Made by a program: the position numbers and the translations under genes
Shown: positions 53,862 to 64,000 of the stretch, one piece after another
How the letters are laid out: each line of letters opens with the position of its first letter
How positions within the stretch are numbered: the stretch's first letter is position 1
The notes under the pieces: model-generated
What the model saw: the letters and a program-made list of their open reading frames with translations, nothing else
The model's database searches: none
Told to the model about the DNA's origin: nothing
DNA from: Paraphaeosphaeria minitans
Lineage: Eukaryota; Ascomycota; Dothideomycetes; Pleosporales; Didymosphaeriaceae
NCBI GenBank assembly: GCA_015832175.1
Contig: WJXW01000012.1
Span: forward strand, 516,001 to 580,000
DNA: 64,000 nt
Reading direction: 5' to 3'

Positions 53862-56800
53862 CTAGCCAAAGTACACCTGCACCGTGCGCTGCTGCTCGGG
53901 GCTCAGGCTGCCCGCGACCTGCGCGAGCGAGAAGCTCGTCGCCTGCACGAGCGCCTTGACGGCTGCGACGACCGCGGCGCCGACTTTGCCCTGCAGTGTC
54001 TCGGCTTCGAGGGCTTGCACAACGGCGATGAAGGGTTTGCCGGGGTTGGCTGTGACGGCGGGGTTTTGTCTGGTTCGATATTAGTCTCGTACTTGACGGA
54101 AACGTGGTGCGAAGGTGTGAATCAGAGGGAATGGAAAGGGGAACATACTGTTCGATAAGCTGCGCAAGGAACGCATACGCATGCGGTGCGGCCTCCTCGT
54201 CGTTGGTGACGGGCAGAGTGTCGACCCACGCGGCTGCGACGTCCTGCCAGTTCGACACCTTGCCGGGGCTGTAGTGCAGCACCTTTGCGATGGAGGCGCA
54301 CGCGTTCTCCGTCGCAAATACGTCGTCGTCGGTGCGCGCGTTCGGGCGCTGGGTGATCTGGAAGAGCGTCGGGAGGCTGGCGGCCGCAAACTCGGACCAG
54401 GCTTCGCCGCCGCGGTGGGCTGCCACGCCAACGCCGTACGCGGCAGCCTGACGGTTCGCGGGGACTTCGTCCTGCATGCCTGCGATGAGCGGCTGTATAA
54501 TCTGCTCGTGGTAGTTCCAGGATTGTGGGCCGCAGAACTCGAGAACATCGTCAAATATGCAGATGGCCCATTGCCGTTGGGTTGGGTCCGGGTTGTTTGC
54601 GGAGACCTTGTAGAACTCCATGAGTTGCTCCCAGTGCGGCAGGAAGGCGGTGCCGAGGTTCTTGAAGATGGTGTGGAAGGCCTTGTTCATGTCGGAAAGG
54701 AGCGTCTGGTCGTCCTCGATGGCGAAGAGCGTGTCCTCGCTAACTTCTTCACCGTCCTCGGTTTCGGCCTGCTCGCTGAGACGCTCCTTGACACGCGCCT
54801 GGTAGTCCTCCAACACGCTGCGTGCTGATGTGATGAACGTGCCCATGTGCGCGGCGGTCAAAGAATTCTTGCCAATGCATTCCAAGCACTCATAGAAGCA
54901 CTGGTACATCTCCGCGAGCGTGTCGATGGCCGGTTCAGTGCTAAGAACCTCAAGCACACGCTCCACTGTTCGCTCCCACAGCTGTCGAAGCTGCATCGAC
55001 TCGGGCCCGTGCGCCTTCTTGTAGGCAGTGAGCAGAGCTGGCACGCACTTTGCGCATGCCACTCGTACGGGGTCGTGGAAGAAGAAAGCCAGTCCAGGGA
55101 GAGCGATCTTCTCCATGATGTCGTTTACGTATGGCTCGAAAGCCTCCTCCAGAACCTGTGCATAGATGACAATAAGCTCGGTGGCCATGTGCTTGTCATC
55201 CAACGTGCTGGTCTTAATACCGAGAATCTTGCCCTTGACAGGCACAAGCTCCCAACCTTCCTCCTCTTGGACCTGTGCAACCTGGTCCTCGTCGTCCAAA
55301 AGCTGAATGTCGGCCTTTGCAGCGGCTAGCTCGGTCAAGGGTGGGATAACGCCGGCCAAGAATGGAACAAACTCCTTTCCTAGTACGCGGCACATGCGCC
55401 CCCAGCAGTGCAACAAGTACGAAGCCTGTGGGTCATCCGGCTCGGAAACGCTGTTCTGAATGCGGCCAAGAAGCTGGACCAACGATAGCGCATCGTTGCC
55501 CATGCGCTCCTTTCCAACAGCAAGTGCAATGAGCGTGGCGCATTCCATGGCCTTCGCACGGAGCAAGCGGTACTCCTTGGACTGTTCCTCGTTGAGCACG
55601 TTGAAAAGAAGGGGCATCAGGGTATCGTAGTATTTGGAGAAGGCGGCCTCGGCGGAATCGGCAACGGTGGCAATTGTGGAAAGAGCTTGCTCCTGGACGA
55701 ATCGCTTTGGGCTCTGGAGCAGCATGAGCAGGTGGCTCAACAACTGATCCAGGTAGGGCTCCAGGATCTCCTTCTCTGCCTCCTCGCAGAAGTTGACAAG
55801 GGCAGCTGCGGCGTGGGCCTGGACGCGGGGCTCTGAAGATTCGAGGACGGGAATGATGTTGGGCAAGACCACTTGATGGTACTTCTCCTGCATGGTGCCG
55901 GCAAAATCAGTGCTCATCTGGCCAACAGCATTGCATCCAGCCCACCGCACTCGAGGATGCGCGTCTCTAAGAGCGGGAAGTACAAGATCGAGGACCTTGT
56001 CAAGCTCTCCAATCATTAGCTCACGACAGCCCTCTGAGATGGCAGAGATAGCCATGAGGGCGGCGTGCCGATCGCGCCATGCGGACGAAGTCATCATTCG
56101 GGGCAGCCAGTTGAAGGTAGGAGGTAGAATAGCCGAGCCGCCGAGCTTGTTTGCAAGACGGTCCATGCATTGCTCACCAGCAACATGGTTGGAGTCGCTT
56201 TCGTCCTGGTCAAGCTTTGCAGTGTTAGCTTTGCTACGAACCATGCTACAAATCTACTTACGTCCTCGGACTCATTCCACTCTGTAGCGTCATCGTCGTC
56301 AATGCCGACGTCGGTCATGAGTGACAGACACTGGGTTACCATGTCGTTGGTAAAGTTGGGGTCTTTGCGACACATCTGTGGCGAGCAATCGGCAAATGTT
56401 GCCATGAGCTCGAGCGCATTCTGGCGAGGAGTATCATCGAGCTCCTTGTCCTGGATAACGGATACGCTGAACTGGACGAGGCTGTTGAAGAGCGGCTTGA
56501 ACATCTTGGGCGCGACCTCGGCCAGATCAATCAAAGAGACCAGCGCTTTGGTGAGCATTTCACCATCCCCAGACTCCTTGATCGGTGGTAGAATGTTCAG
56601 AATCTCGGGAATGAGGGTGTAGTACTTGGACTGGGCGTTCTTCTTGATGGAGCGGAAAAAAGACGCGAATGCCTCCATGGCGGAAATCCGAACCTGGCGG
56701 TCTGTGAGCATGCCGTGAGCCAACAGAATGCGCGAGGACGTACCGAAGTGTTGCTGTCGCCGAAACCGCCCTTGAAGGCGGATATGACGACTTCCTCGTG

Positions 56801-57506
56801 CTGCTTTTCTATTATGCCAGGCGTAGTGGAGAATATCCTAAAGGCAGTCTCGCGCTGGCCGGCATCGCTCGATTGGCTGGCCTGGAACAAGGCGCCTAGC
56901 AACTCCTCCCATGAAACACCTGCACCCGTCAGCATTTGCTCGTCCTGCTGCCGCCGCACCCAAGTTCGAGTACGGGCTTGGCATTGCGGAAGGTGTAGCA
57001 ACACCGAGTATCCCAATGTTGGTCCTCAACTGCATGCCAGGCTAGATCGTACCTTCGTCTGTGTGTTGCCGCGCGAGCTCGGCCACGGCGTCTCCGATCT
57101 TGCTCCGCACCGACGGATCCTGCTCCTTCCCTAGACATTGCAGCATGCGTGCACGTATGGCTTCGCGCTCGGGCTGGTTGAGGGTCAGGAAGACGTCGGC
57201 GGTCTGGCCGTTGGGCGTCTTCCGCGGCTTAGAGGACTGTCGCCTGAAGATGACAGCGGCGAATGTGCGCGTCTGCGGGCTGGGTCAGCTCGAGTCGTGC
57301 TAGGAAGAGCAACTGGTGCGTACGGTAGAGTCTGGGGCGAAGTCAATCTGCTCAGACAGGCCCATCAAGAGCACGTCGGGCCGCTGGGAGAGCCATTCGT
57401 CGTTCAACTGCTGCTCGGCGGCTGTGCGCTCCACATTGTCCGACGACTGCAGGCCGCGCAGCAGGTTGGTGAGGGCGGCGTGTACGTTCTCCGGGAGCGT
57501 CGCCAT
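53862..57506 (-). CDS. KAP121: Karyopherin Kap121/Pse1 (importin beta-3 / importin-5)
   Basis: This nuclear import receptor carries ribosomal proteins, histones and other cargo through the nuclear pore using Ran-GTP. Six exons (57324-57506, 57053-57272, 56744-56919, 56262-56693, 54149-56214, 53862-54069) close in frame to 1094 aa, close to the yeast length. HEAT repeats run throughout; characteristic segments are NEEWLSQ-type N-terminal helices (here NDEWLSQRPDVLLMGL), FAAVIFRRQSSK, VRWAGCNAVGQMSTDFA, RVQAHAAAALVNFCE, and the acidic loop EDGEEVSEDTLFAIEDDQ. Intron 3 (56694-56743, 50 bp) uses donor GTACGT and rejoins RISAMEAFASFFRSI in frame. The C-terminus SPEQQRTVQVYFG is ordinary. Confidence 0.94.
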
Positions 57507-58090
57507 GTTGTAGATGTGTGTACAAGGTGTGTAGTGGGCTGCTCGTCACGGGTGCAGGTCCAGCGGTGAGGGACTAGCAAGTCGTGGCGGGGCAGTCGGC
57601 GCGTGCGGCCCGTGGCAGAGAGCGGATGCGGGTGAAGAAACGGAAGAAAAAGGTCGATTAGGTATGCTGGAGCTCCAAGAAGCTGTCCGGAGCGCCTTGT
57701 TTGGTTTGTGGGAGCGCAGCGTGGAAAATTGAACCGTCGATTGTTTTGGGCCGACGACTGGTGGGGGAATTGTTATTTAGCGTCGCGGTGGACTTGACAG
57801 GGGCCACCGCTAGATACCGCACAGCCTCCCCTCGACAACGGCGGGAGACAACCCAATATATGCTGAATGTCCTCCAACGGTAGCATGCCTCGAGGGTTGT
57901 GGGGAGGACTTTTGCGCGCCTGGAATACATTGGTCTCGCGCTCATGTCACTGATAGGTACCTACAGCGACACATTGAACCTACCTAGGACGGACCACCCT
58001 TCATCGAACACAGTTCAAACTCCCCCCCGGCATTGTAACCACATCCAACGCCAACATCTGCATCACGAGCATCCCAAGAGCAGGTCCAAA
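57507..58090. promoter_or_regulatory. Divergent promoter region KAP121 / MDR enzyme
   Basis: About 580 bp between divergent starts. Nothing specific is identified. The MDR frame is open upstream to about 57899 but without a convincing earlier start. Confidence 0.45.
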
Positions 58091-59134
58091 ATGGCAACCA
58101 TGCGTGCCTGGCAATTCACAACCCTCAACACCCCCTTCGAATCCAACCTCACCATCAACACCATCCCCAAACTCACCGCCCCCACACAATCCACCTCCCT
58201 CAAAACCCCCAGCATCCTCATCCGCATCCATGCCGCCTCCCTCAACCCTGCCGACCACAAAGTGCCCCTCACCCCCCTCGTCGGCCGCTTCCTCACCCCC
58301 CAACCCGCCACCCCCGGCCTCGACTACGCCGGCATTGTCGAAGCCGTGCCCGACGGCTGCCCGACCACCCTCAAGCCCGGCGACAGAGTTTTCGGCCGCC
58401 ACGAGTGGCCGTACCAGCACGGCGCGCTGGCCGAGTACATCCTGGGCCAGCCAAACGGGGTGGTGAAGCTGCCCGACGGGCTGTCCTTTGTGCAGGGCGC
58501 GGCGCTCGGCACCGCGGCTGTGTCGGCGCTGCAGCCGTTGGAAATGGCCAACATCAAAGAGGGCGGCAGCGTGCTCATCAACGGCGGGAGCGGCGGCGTG
58601 GGCTCCTTCACCGTGCAGATTGCGAAGCTGCTGGGGGCCGCACACGTTACCGTCACGTGTGGGCCTGCGAATGTCGAACGCGTGAAGGCTCTGGGCGCTG
58701 ACGACGTCATCAACTACCGCGAGGTGGATGTTGTGGGTGTGCTTAAAGCCAACGCAAAGGACAGCGGGAGGCTTTATGATGCTGTGATTGAGAATGTGGG
58801 TGCTGTCGACTCGCTGTATGAGGAGTGTCACGAGTTTGTGAGGCCAGGCGGTGTCTTTGTGCAGGTTGCGGGGACGAATGTCTTCTTTACTGCGAAGCGC
58901 CTGATCCTACCCGGATTCTTGGGCGGTGGGAAGGTAAGATACAGGAGCTATCTGGCGACCAATGTGCCTGAGGAGTTGCAGAGAATTGCGGAATGGGTTA
59001 ACGAGAAAAAGCTCAAGGTGGAGATTGACGAGGAATTTGCGTTTGAGGAAGCGACGAAGGCGTTTGCGAAGTTGCGGGGCGGGAGGGCTCAGGGGAAGAT
59101 TGTGGTGAGGGCGCCTAGGGAGGGGAGGACCTGA
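58091..59134 (+). CDS. Quinone-oxidoreductase-like MDR enzyme
   Basis: A single exon of 347 aa. It belongs to the medium-chain dehydrogenase/reductase superfamily, zeta-crystallin/RTN4IP1 branch: a GroES-like N-terminal half (IRIHAASLNPADHK, PGLDYAGIVEAV, KPGDRVFG) and a Rossmann half with the NADPH-binding GGSGGVGSFTVQIAKLLGA, then GADDVINYRE and a QGKIVV C-terminal strand. The catalytic and structural zinc ligands of alcohol dehydrogenases are absent, so it is the zinc-independent, NADPH-dependent type. ATG 58091 (MATMRAW) is preferred; 58100 is possible. The substrate is not predictable. Confidence 0.88.
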   Translation: MATMRAWQFTTLNTPFESNLTINTIPKLTAPTQSTSLKTPSILIRIHAASLNPADHKVPLTPLVGRFLTPQPATPGLDYAGIVEAVPDGCPTTLKPGDRVFGRHEWPYQHGALAEYILGQPNGVVKLPDGLSFVQGAALGTAAVSALQPLEMANIKEGGSVLINGGSGGVGSFTVQIAKLLGAAHVTVTCGPANVERVKALGADDVINYREVDVVGVLKANAKDSGRLYDAVIENVGAVDSLYEECHEFVRPGGVFVQVAGTNVFFTAKRLILPGFLGGGKVRYRSYLATNVPEELQRIAEWVNEKKLKVEIDEEFAFEEATKAFAKLRGGRAQGKIVVRAPREGRT

Positions 59135-59264
59135 GTGGACTTGCTGGTTCATGTCTCCATGGATGAAAAGCATAGGTAGGCTAACGTAAACATGTCCGTA
59201 GGACTACAAAAACCCAATTAAACGACTACGGTCACGTTCTCACAAACACTACGCCATGCTTACT

Positions 59265-60290
59265 CTAAACATACCCCTTTAAGAACTTCTCCAGCTCTCT
59301 TGTTAAAATCTCCTGCGTCCGGCTCGTCAAATGCCCCGAATTGTACCAAAAATACGTCGGCAATGGCGCGCACCCGTACTTCCCCGGGTCAGTCAGTATA
59401 TCTGGCTGATCATACGCCTTGCAGTATCCCGTAGCATTTTTAAACCCATACGCCTCATATCCCTCTAGCACTCGATTCAGCACGGCATTAACATCGAACT
59501 GCAGCACCTCCGCATCCCGCGTCACCTGTTGGAAAGCATCCGCATGCGCCTTGAGAATGGTGTTGAACTCCCCAACCATGGACGCGTTGACGGATGGCGA
59601 CGGCCCGCGATCCAGTGGCGGGAGGTTCATGAAGAGGAAGTGGCGGTACCCTAAGTCATACACCTGCCTGACAAGCTCGAACTGGCGCCTCTGCACCCTT
59701 TCGTACAGCAGCGAAAACGTCGCGTTGCGTCTTTGCAGCTTCGAAAGGTCGTTGATGTCGTTAATCCCGATCCAGAACGCGACCAGCACGTCCTTCTTGT
59801 TCTTCACCGTGTGCGTAGACCTCAGTGCGGGGTCTCCATGGTTGACGAATTGCTGCACCTGCTTCTCCAATGCAAGGGTATGATTGTGATGCAGTGGCGT
59901 AAAATTCGCATCTTCAATCGTATTCGCCCCCGCGAAGGCGAGATCCCAGAGCTGCTTTCTCTTGCAGCGGCGCGGATTGGTGAGGCCGGTCTTGACGCCG
60001 CACGAGGTCAGGAACTCGACCCAATTTGGCCCGCCTTCTGCTGTGCCGGTGAGGTTCTGTACTATGCGGTCGGCGAGGAGATCAGAGGGGGTGAAGGAGG
60101 GTGAGAGGGCGTCGCCGATGAAGGAGTAGTTTGCGTGGCCGGCGGTGCCTTGAATGAAAGTGTAGGAGTCACCGAAGGCGATTAATTGTTTAGTTTGAGA
60201 CCAACTGAAGGAGGTTTCAAGTCTGTTGTATGTTGGTCCTGCAGAGGCAGAGGTGGCGAGCGCCATTGTGATGACTGGCAATGGTTTCAT
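59265..60290 (-). CDS. Secreted GDSL/SGNH esterase (CE16-like)
   Basis: A single exon of 341 aa. Residues 1-17 are a signal peptide ending ATSASA. The SGNH blocks are visible: I, IAFGDSYTF with nucleophile Ser at about 41; III, WIGINDIND; and V, YNSGHLTSR with catalytic His (an Asp normally lies three before it, here replaced by Tyr-Asn-Ser context, so the triad acid needs checking). Several N-glycosylation sequons (NYS, NLT, NFT, NAT, NAS) support secretion. The layout (NWVEFLTSCG, WDLAFAGANT) matches fungal carbohydrate esterase family 16 acetylesterases, which remove acetyl groups from hemicellulose-derived sugars. The ATG at 60290 was used; a GTG two codons earlier is irrelevant in a eukaryote. 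Confidence 0.87.
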   Translation of the reverse strand: MKPLPVITMALATSASAGPTYNRLETSFSWSQTKQLIAFGDSYTFIQGTAGHANYSFIGDALSPSFTPSDLLADRIVQNLTGTAEGGPNWVEFLTSCGVKTGLTNPRRCKRKQLWDLAFAGANTIEDANFTPLHHNHTLALEKQVQQFVNHGDPALRSTHTVKNKKDVLVAFWIGINDINDLSKLQRRNATFSLLYERVQRRQFELVRQVYDLGYRHFLFMNLPPLDRGPSPSVNASMVGEFNTILKAHADAFQQVTRDAEVLQFDVNAVLNRVLEGYEAYGFKNATGYCKAYDQPDILTDPGKYGCAPLPTYFWYNSGHLTSRTQEILTRELEKFLKGYV

Positions 60291-60794
60291 GGTCACGGCG
60301 GGTGTGCCGAAATGTCTCGGAATAGTATTTTAAATCCATCGTAGAGAAGGCTTGGCTTTTATGAGGACGGGAGATGCGTGAATGATGCTAGTCTGCGGAA
60401 AATTTGTGCCCGGTGGCCAGCTTCGGGGTATCGAGGCCTAGGTAAAAGGATGTCGCGAGACGGGATGTTGGAGATCGAGGCGGGGTACGACCAAATCGGG
60501 GTCCATGTTACATAGATCTAGGTTGTAATTTGCCTGGGCCTTAAGGCTGCCACGGTCTATGAAAAACCAATAATAGCTGGCTGTCTGCTCGCAATATGTA
60601 GATAGACGCATGGTAAAGTAGAAAGGTGAAAGCACTCCCGCTACCTACCTACCGTACCTAGTGCAAAAGCAGTCTAGCCTGCTTGCGATATGCCAGGCAA
60701 CCACCCATGCTCCCAAGAGAACAACAACAACAGCCGTAGGCATCGCACCTATATCCCCAAACCCCCCCTTTCAATAAAAATAAGAACACAAACC
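60291..60794. promoter_or_regulatory. Divergent promoter region GDSL esterase / sirtuin
   Basis: About 500 bp between divergent start codons. No specific site is assigned. Confidence 0.45.
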
Positions 60795-62176
60795 ATGGAT
60801 CTCATCGCCCCGGCCACCGCAGAACCCGAGCACTTCTCTCCCGCCTCCCAACTCTCCTCAGTCGCCGCCTCCCTCGCCTCCCTGATCCGCACCTCAAAAC
60901 ACTTCATCGTGTACACGGGCGCAGGCGTCTCTACGTCCGCGGGTATACCAGACTTCAGGGGCCCGGAGGGCGCGTGGACGAAGCGCGCGCAGGGAAAAGA
61001 GCTGGAGTTTGATGGGAGTAAGACGCTGACTGCGGTGCCGACAGCGACGCACATGGCACTTGTGGCGCTGCAGGAGAAGGGGTTGTTGAAGTATGTGGTT
61101 AGCCAGAACTGTGATGGGTTGCATCGGCGGAGTGGGATTTTGCCTGTTAGTCTGAATTCTTGTTTTCTTTCTTATGCTTCGAACGCAAGTGTGAGTTGAG
61201 ATGCTGATGGATGTTGTCGTATGCTGAATCGTCATGATGATTGGAACTTTTAACCAAGAGGGTAGTAAAAAGGGTTTATGTGATTGCTGAGAGATGATCG
61301 CTTAGGATCGGATATCAGAGCTGCATGGAAACAGTAACAGAGAGTACTGCAAAAACTGCGGAAAAGAGTATATACGAGGTGCGCTTCCTCACATCCGCAA
61401 ACCCCTCTTTCTCCAGCGCATTAGATCTGGTTGACAAGTTGAAACTTCCAGACTTCCGTGCCGTCTCAACCTACGAAAATTCCTACTCAGACCACCGCAC
61501 GGGGCGTAAGTGCGCAGTCCCTGGCTGCAACGGCGCCCTCCACGACACTATCATCAACTTCGGCGAGCAGCTCCCCAAAACAGCGATGACGCGCGCAACA
61601 ACGCACGCCAAAAAGGCGGATCTGTGTCTCGTGCTCGGCTCGTCATGTCGCGTCTCTCCCGCAAACTCCATCCCCGAATGCGTTGGCCGGAGCAAGAAGG
61701 GGAATTTAGCTATCTGCAATCTTCAAAATACGCCGCTCGAAGACGTCGCCGACAAAGAACTCCGCATCTACACCCGCACCGATGACCTGATGACGCAGAT
61801 CATGGCGAACCTGGGCATCTTCATCCCGTCCTTCATCCTCCGCCGCCGCCTTATCATCACCATAGCGTCACAGAGTAGCGACCGTCACCAGCTCACCATG
61901 ACCGGCGTCGATGTAGACGACACGCCTGCGTCGTTCCTGCGCTCGGTTAAGGTAGAAGGGAGTAGGAGGGCGGTGCGGACGGAGCCGTTTGTACTGGGAA
62001 TCCGCGAGGAACTGGAGGAAGGGGCGGAAGTAAAAGTCGAGTTGGAGTTTATGGGGCACTATGGAGAGCCCAATGTTGTTGTAGCACATACGTATCCAGG
62101 AGCGGCTGGCGGTTCGAATGTGTACTGGTTGGAGTATGATGTTTGGACGAAGGCGTGGGAGGTAAAGAGGGTATGA
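60795..62176 (+). CDS. Sirtuin, SIRT6/SIRT7-like NAD-dependent deacylase
   Basis: Three exons (60795-61145, 61306-61378, 61452-62176; introns 160 and 73 bp) give 382 aa. The NAD-binding signature GAGVSTSAGIPDFRG is at about 42-56, followed by QNCDGLHRRSG at about 104-114 and the catalytic His in SELHGN at about 124. The structural zinc site is CKNC (about 132-135) and C-A-V-P-G-C (about 162-167). FGEQLP and LVLGSSCRVSPAN follow. The short Rossmann insertion and the DRISELHGN context place it in the class IV (SIRT6/7) branch rather than with Sir2/Hst1. Unlike minimal sirtuins it has a C-terminal domain of about 120 residues rich in beta-strands. Histone deacylation is the family role; the target here is unknown. 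Confidence 0.92.
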
Positions 62177-62449
62177 TGAGTGTGGAAGCGCTTATTGAAC
62201 CGATCACAAGGTTCGTGTAGAGCTGGGCGAGATTGCGACGTCGATATCCATGCTGTGTTAAGCGAAATTCAAGTCTCGTTGCCTTTGAAGCTGAGGGCCA
62301 GTGCTCTCATATTACGTATATGATGAAGGCAATTATGCCACCAGTCAGGATAAGTTTCCAATCCAGAATGGCACGCCGTATGGAAGTCGCCACGGGCTGA
62401 GAGTAGCGGCGAACAACGTCCTGCCGAACCGCCCACCAGCTGCACCTCC
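62177..62449. other. Sirtuin 3' flank
   Basis: A short spacer after the sirtuin stop. The minus-strand frame of the adjacent protease relic stays open to 62307 and ends in a hydrophobic stretch (LILTGGIIAFIIYVI), which may or may not belong to it. Confidence 0.4.
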
Positions 62450-63585
62450 GCGCCATTTTTCGCAGCGTAAAATCAGACATACACTCATCATAAGCGTAAT
62501 TTGCACGGTTGTCAGAAGTGGTCTCGTCAAGAACGGTTGTCACTTACTCATGTAGTTACGCCAGGATAGTTCGCTGTTCACTACCGCAGTCGTGTACAAC
62601 GCCCAATTTGGACCTTTCAGGTGGATCGGTGCGTCGAATACACCGTCGTTACAGGGCAGCTCGTCCACATTGTCGCAGTTAGCGCCTTCGCCTACCGGTA
62701 GGTAATGTAAGAGTATGACGAAGACCCATCCAATGGCCAACTTCGTGGACGAACTTGTTACCGGTACGCCCGCCATAAGCTCTAGCCTGGAAGATCCAGC
62801 TAGGAAGAGAATCGACTGGACAATTCCGTGACTGCACGATCGAAGGGGATCTTCGTGAAACTTACCCGTTAGCGAAGAACCGTCCACCTCAAGCAAGCTG
62901 GAGTCGTTGCTCGGGAGGTGACAGATCTGCGCGGAAAGTAATCACTAAAAGGGCTTGTGCGTAGCTGGAGTATGCACACCATTCGCCGCATATATAGTAT
63001 CGTGTATTTCCTGGTGCGGAGCTATTAAAGGTCCATGGTATATAGATTATCTATCGCGTACGTGTGAAAGTGTTCTCTTTTGCACCTGCGCCTGTACGCA
63101 ACACCTGGACTACGAATAGAATTAGCGTCGTGTAGTGGCCACGGCGGCAATCCTTTGCCAGCGCCTGTAAATATACGACTTCGACGTGTAATGACTAAAG
63201 AATTTTTTTTCCACGTCGCTGTTCACTCCAGTAAGATTGAAAGCGAAGCCTGCGGGCCCGCAAGCTTCGTTGGTCATGGTAGTCTTAATGGTAGAGTTCT
63301 ATTCCACAGCAAGGTCATTTTCGTAACAAAGGTATACGGACTCGGCCGAAGATACTGCGGACGCCAAAATCATTACACCGAGAGGATTTCTTACTTACTA
63401 GATATCACTAGTGGCGTGGACCCATATCTGAACGAATTGCACGCCATTGACCAAAGCACTAGAGCTCTCCTTATATGACAGGCGCTCAGCGGCAGCCAGC
63501 TTCATATCCGCAGAGATGAAAGGACCTTCGTTGTATAGTGTGATGCCTAGGAGACGCGCGAGAACGGAGAGGGCTTCGATGATAG
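62450..63585 (-). pseudogene. Decayed M43 (pappalysin/MEP1-type) secreted metalloprotease
   Basis: No intact gene could be assembled, but ordered fragments of an M43 metalloprotease lie on the minus strand. In protein order: VQFVQIWVHATSD (near 63410-63450), EACGPAGFAFNLTG (near 63230-63275), RRGHYTTLILFVVQVL (near 63090-63150), DGSSLT joined by a 50-bp intron (about 62820-62869) to VDSLP, then the zinc motif HEVGHWMGLRH at 62715-62747, NYM (Met-turn) at 62549-62557, and YDECMSDFTL near 62460-62490. Between fragments the frame changes without good splice sites (near 63190 and 62700-62712), TAG codons occur at 63051-63053 and 63299-63301, and no AG acceptor precedes the last fragment. Some breaks could instead be unrecognised small introns. 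The surrounding sequence is AT-rich. The family would be a secreted zinc endopeptidase. Confidence 0.6.
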
Positions 63586-64000
63586 CTTAAAAATAGGCGA
63601 TTAAAAGTACAAGCGTTGCCTCATTGAGCGAATGGGATCAGAGTTGACCGAGATCTTTAAAGCACAGAGAATATGAGAGCTTCGTATAGCAGTTCACCAG
63701 ATGAAGAAGTTTCACCTTCAGTACGCAAGTCCTGTTTAAGTAAGTACGCTGACGGTTTCTGAAAGAATTTTCTCTATTTTAATTCAATTTTCCCATACAT
63801 ACTCCACAGAAAACCGTGCCTTGCGATAGGGCGGCCCCACCCATATCTTTTTCGGTTCTTGACCCAATCCAGCATATCAATTTTCAAGGCAACCGGCAAG
63901 AATAACAGGAATTAACACAAGAAGCCGGACATCTGGAGTATACCTCATCCTGACTGAACTCACCATATAATGGGGTTATAAGACTGTAGTTGATAGTCTG
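63586..64000. other. AT-rich right edge
   Basis: An AT-rich tract with no open frame of note. It may contain the 5' part of the protease relic or its promoter; no signal-peptide exon could be found. Confidence 0.45.

Overview
The window is nuclear DNA of a filamentous ascomycete (Pezizomycotina). The evidence is the protein families present (fungal Dhh1, Spt7, TAF1, Mss4, Grh1, Kap121 and DUF2855 types), many short GT-AG introns of about 45-120 bp with CTAAC-like branch sites, compact intergenic spaces, and genes alternating between strands. A class such as Dothideomycetes is possible, but the sequence alone does not settle it. I see no rRNA, tRNA, CRISPR array, intact transposon or secondary-metabolite core gene. 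Exon boundaries below were derived by hand from splice signals and checked for reading-frame closure.

Left third (1-26.4 kb): protein disulfide isomerase (-), DEAD-box helicase Dhh1 (-), a mitochondrial-type rhomboid protease (+), an uncharacterised AT-hook nuclear protein (-), SAGA subunit Spt7 (-), a VanZ-like membrane protein (+), ribosomal protein eS26 (-), a four-CBS/PB1 tail-anchored protein (+), an AAAP amino-acid transporter (+) and a DUF2855 protein (+).

Middle (26.4-43.8 kb): a long 3' spacer rich in simple repeats, the phosphatidylinositol-4-phosphate 5-kinase Mss4 (-) with a repeat-filled upstream region (21-bp array, CA and TACA microsatellites), histone H1 (-) with two tiny exons, TFIID subunit TAF1 (-), the cap trimethylguanosine synthase Tgs1 (-), the Golgi stacking protein Grh1/GRASP (+) and a small disordered hypothetical protein (-).

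Right third (43.8-64 kb): a zinc-finger protein with an N-terminal Cys/His cluster and a C-terminal RING-like cluster (-), a 30-bp tandem array, a metallo-beta-lactamase-fold protein (+), prefoldin subunit 6 (-), the ESCRT ATPase Vps4 (+), karyopherin Kap121/Pse1 (-), a quinone-oxidoreductase-like MDR enzyme (+), a secreted GDSL esterase (-), a SIRT6/7-like sirtuin (+), and at the right edge an AT-rich tract holding what reads as a decayed M43 (pappalysin-type) secreted metalloprotease.

Most genes are core eukaryotic housekeeping functions: transcription and chromatin (Spt7, TAF1, H1, sirtuin), RNA metabolism (Dhh1, Tgs1), protein folding and transport (PDI, prefoldin, Kap121) and membrane traffic (Mss4, Grh1, Vps4). 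They do not form an obvious operon-like or pathway cluster. The least explained parts are the AT-hook protein, the two-ended zinc protein, the tandem arrays and the M43 relic.
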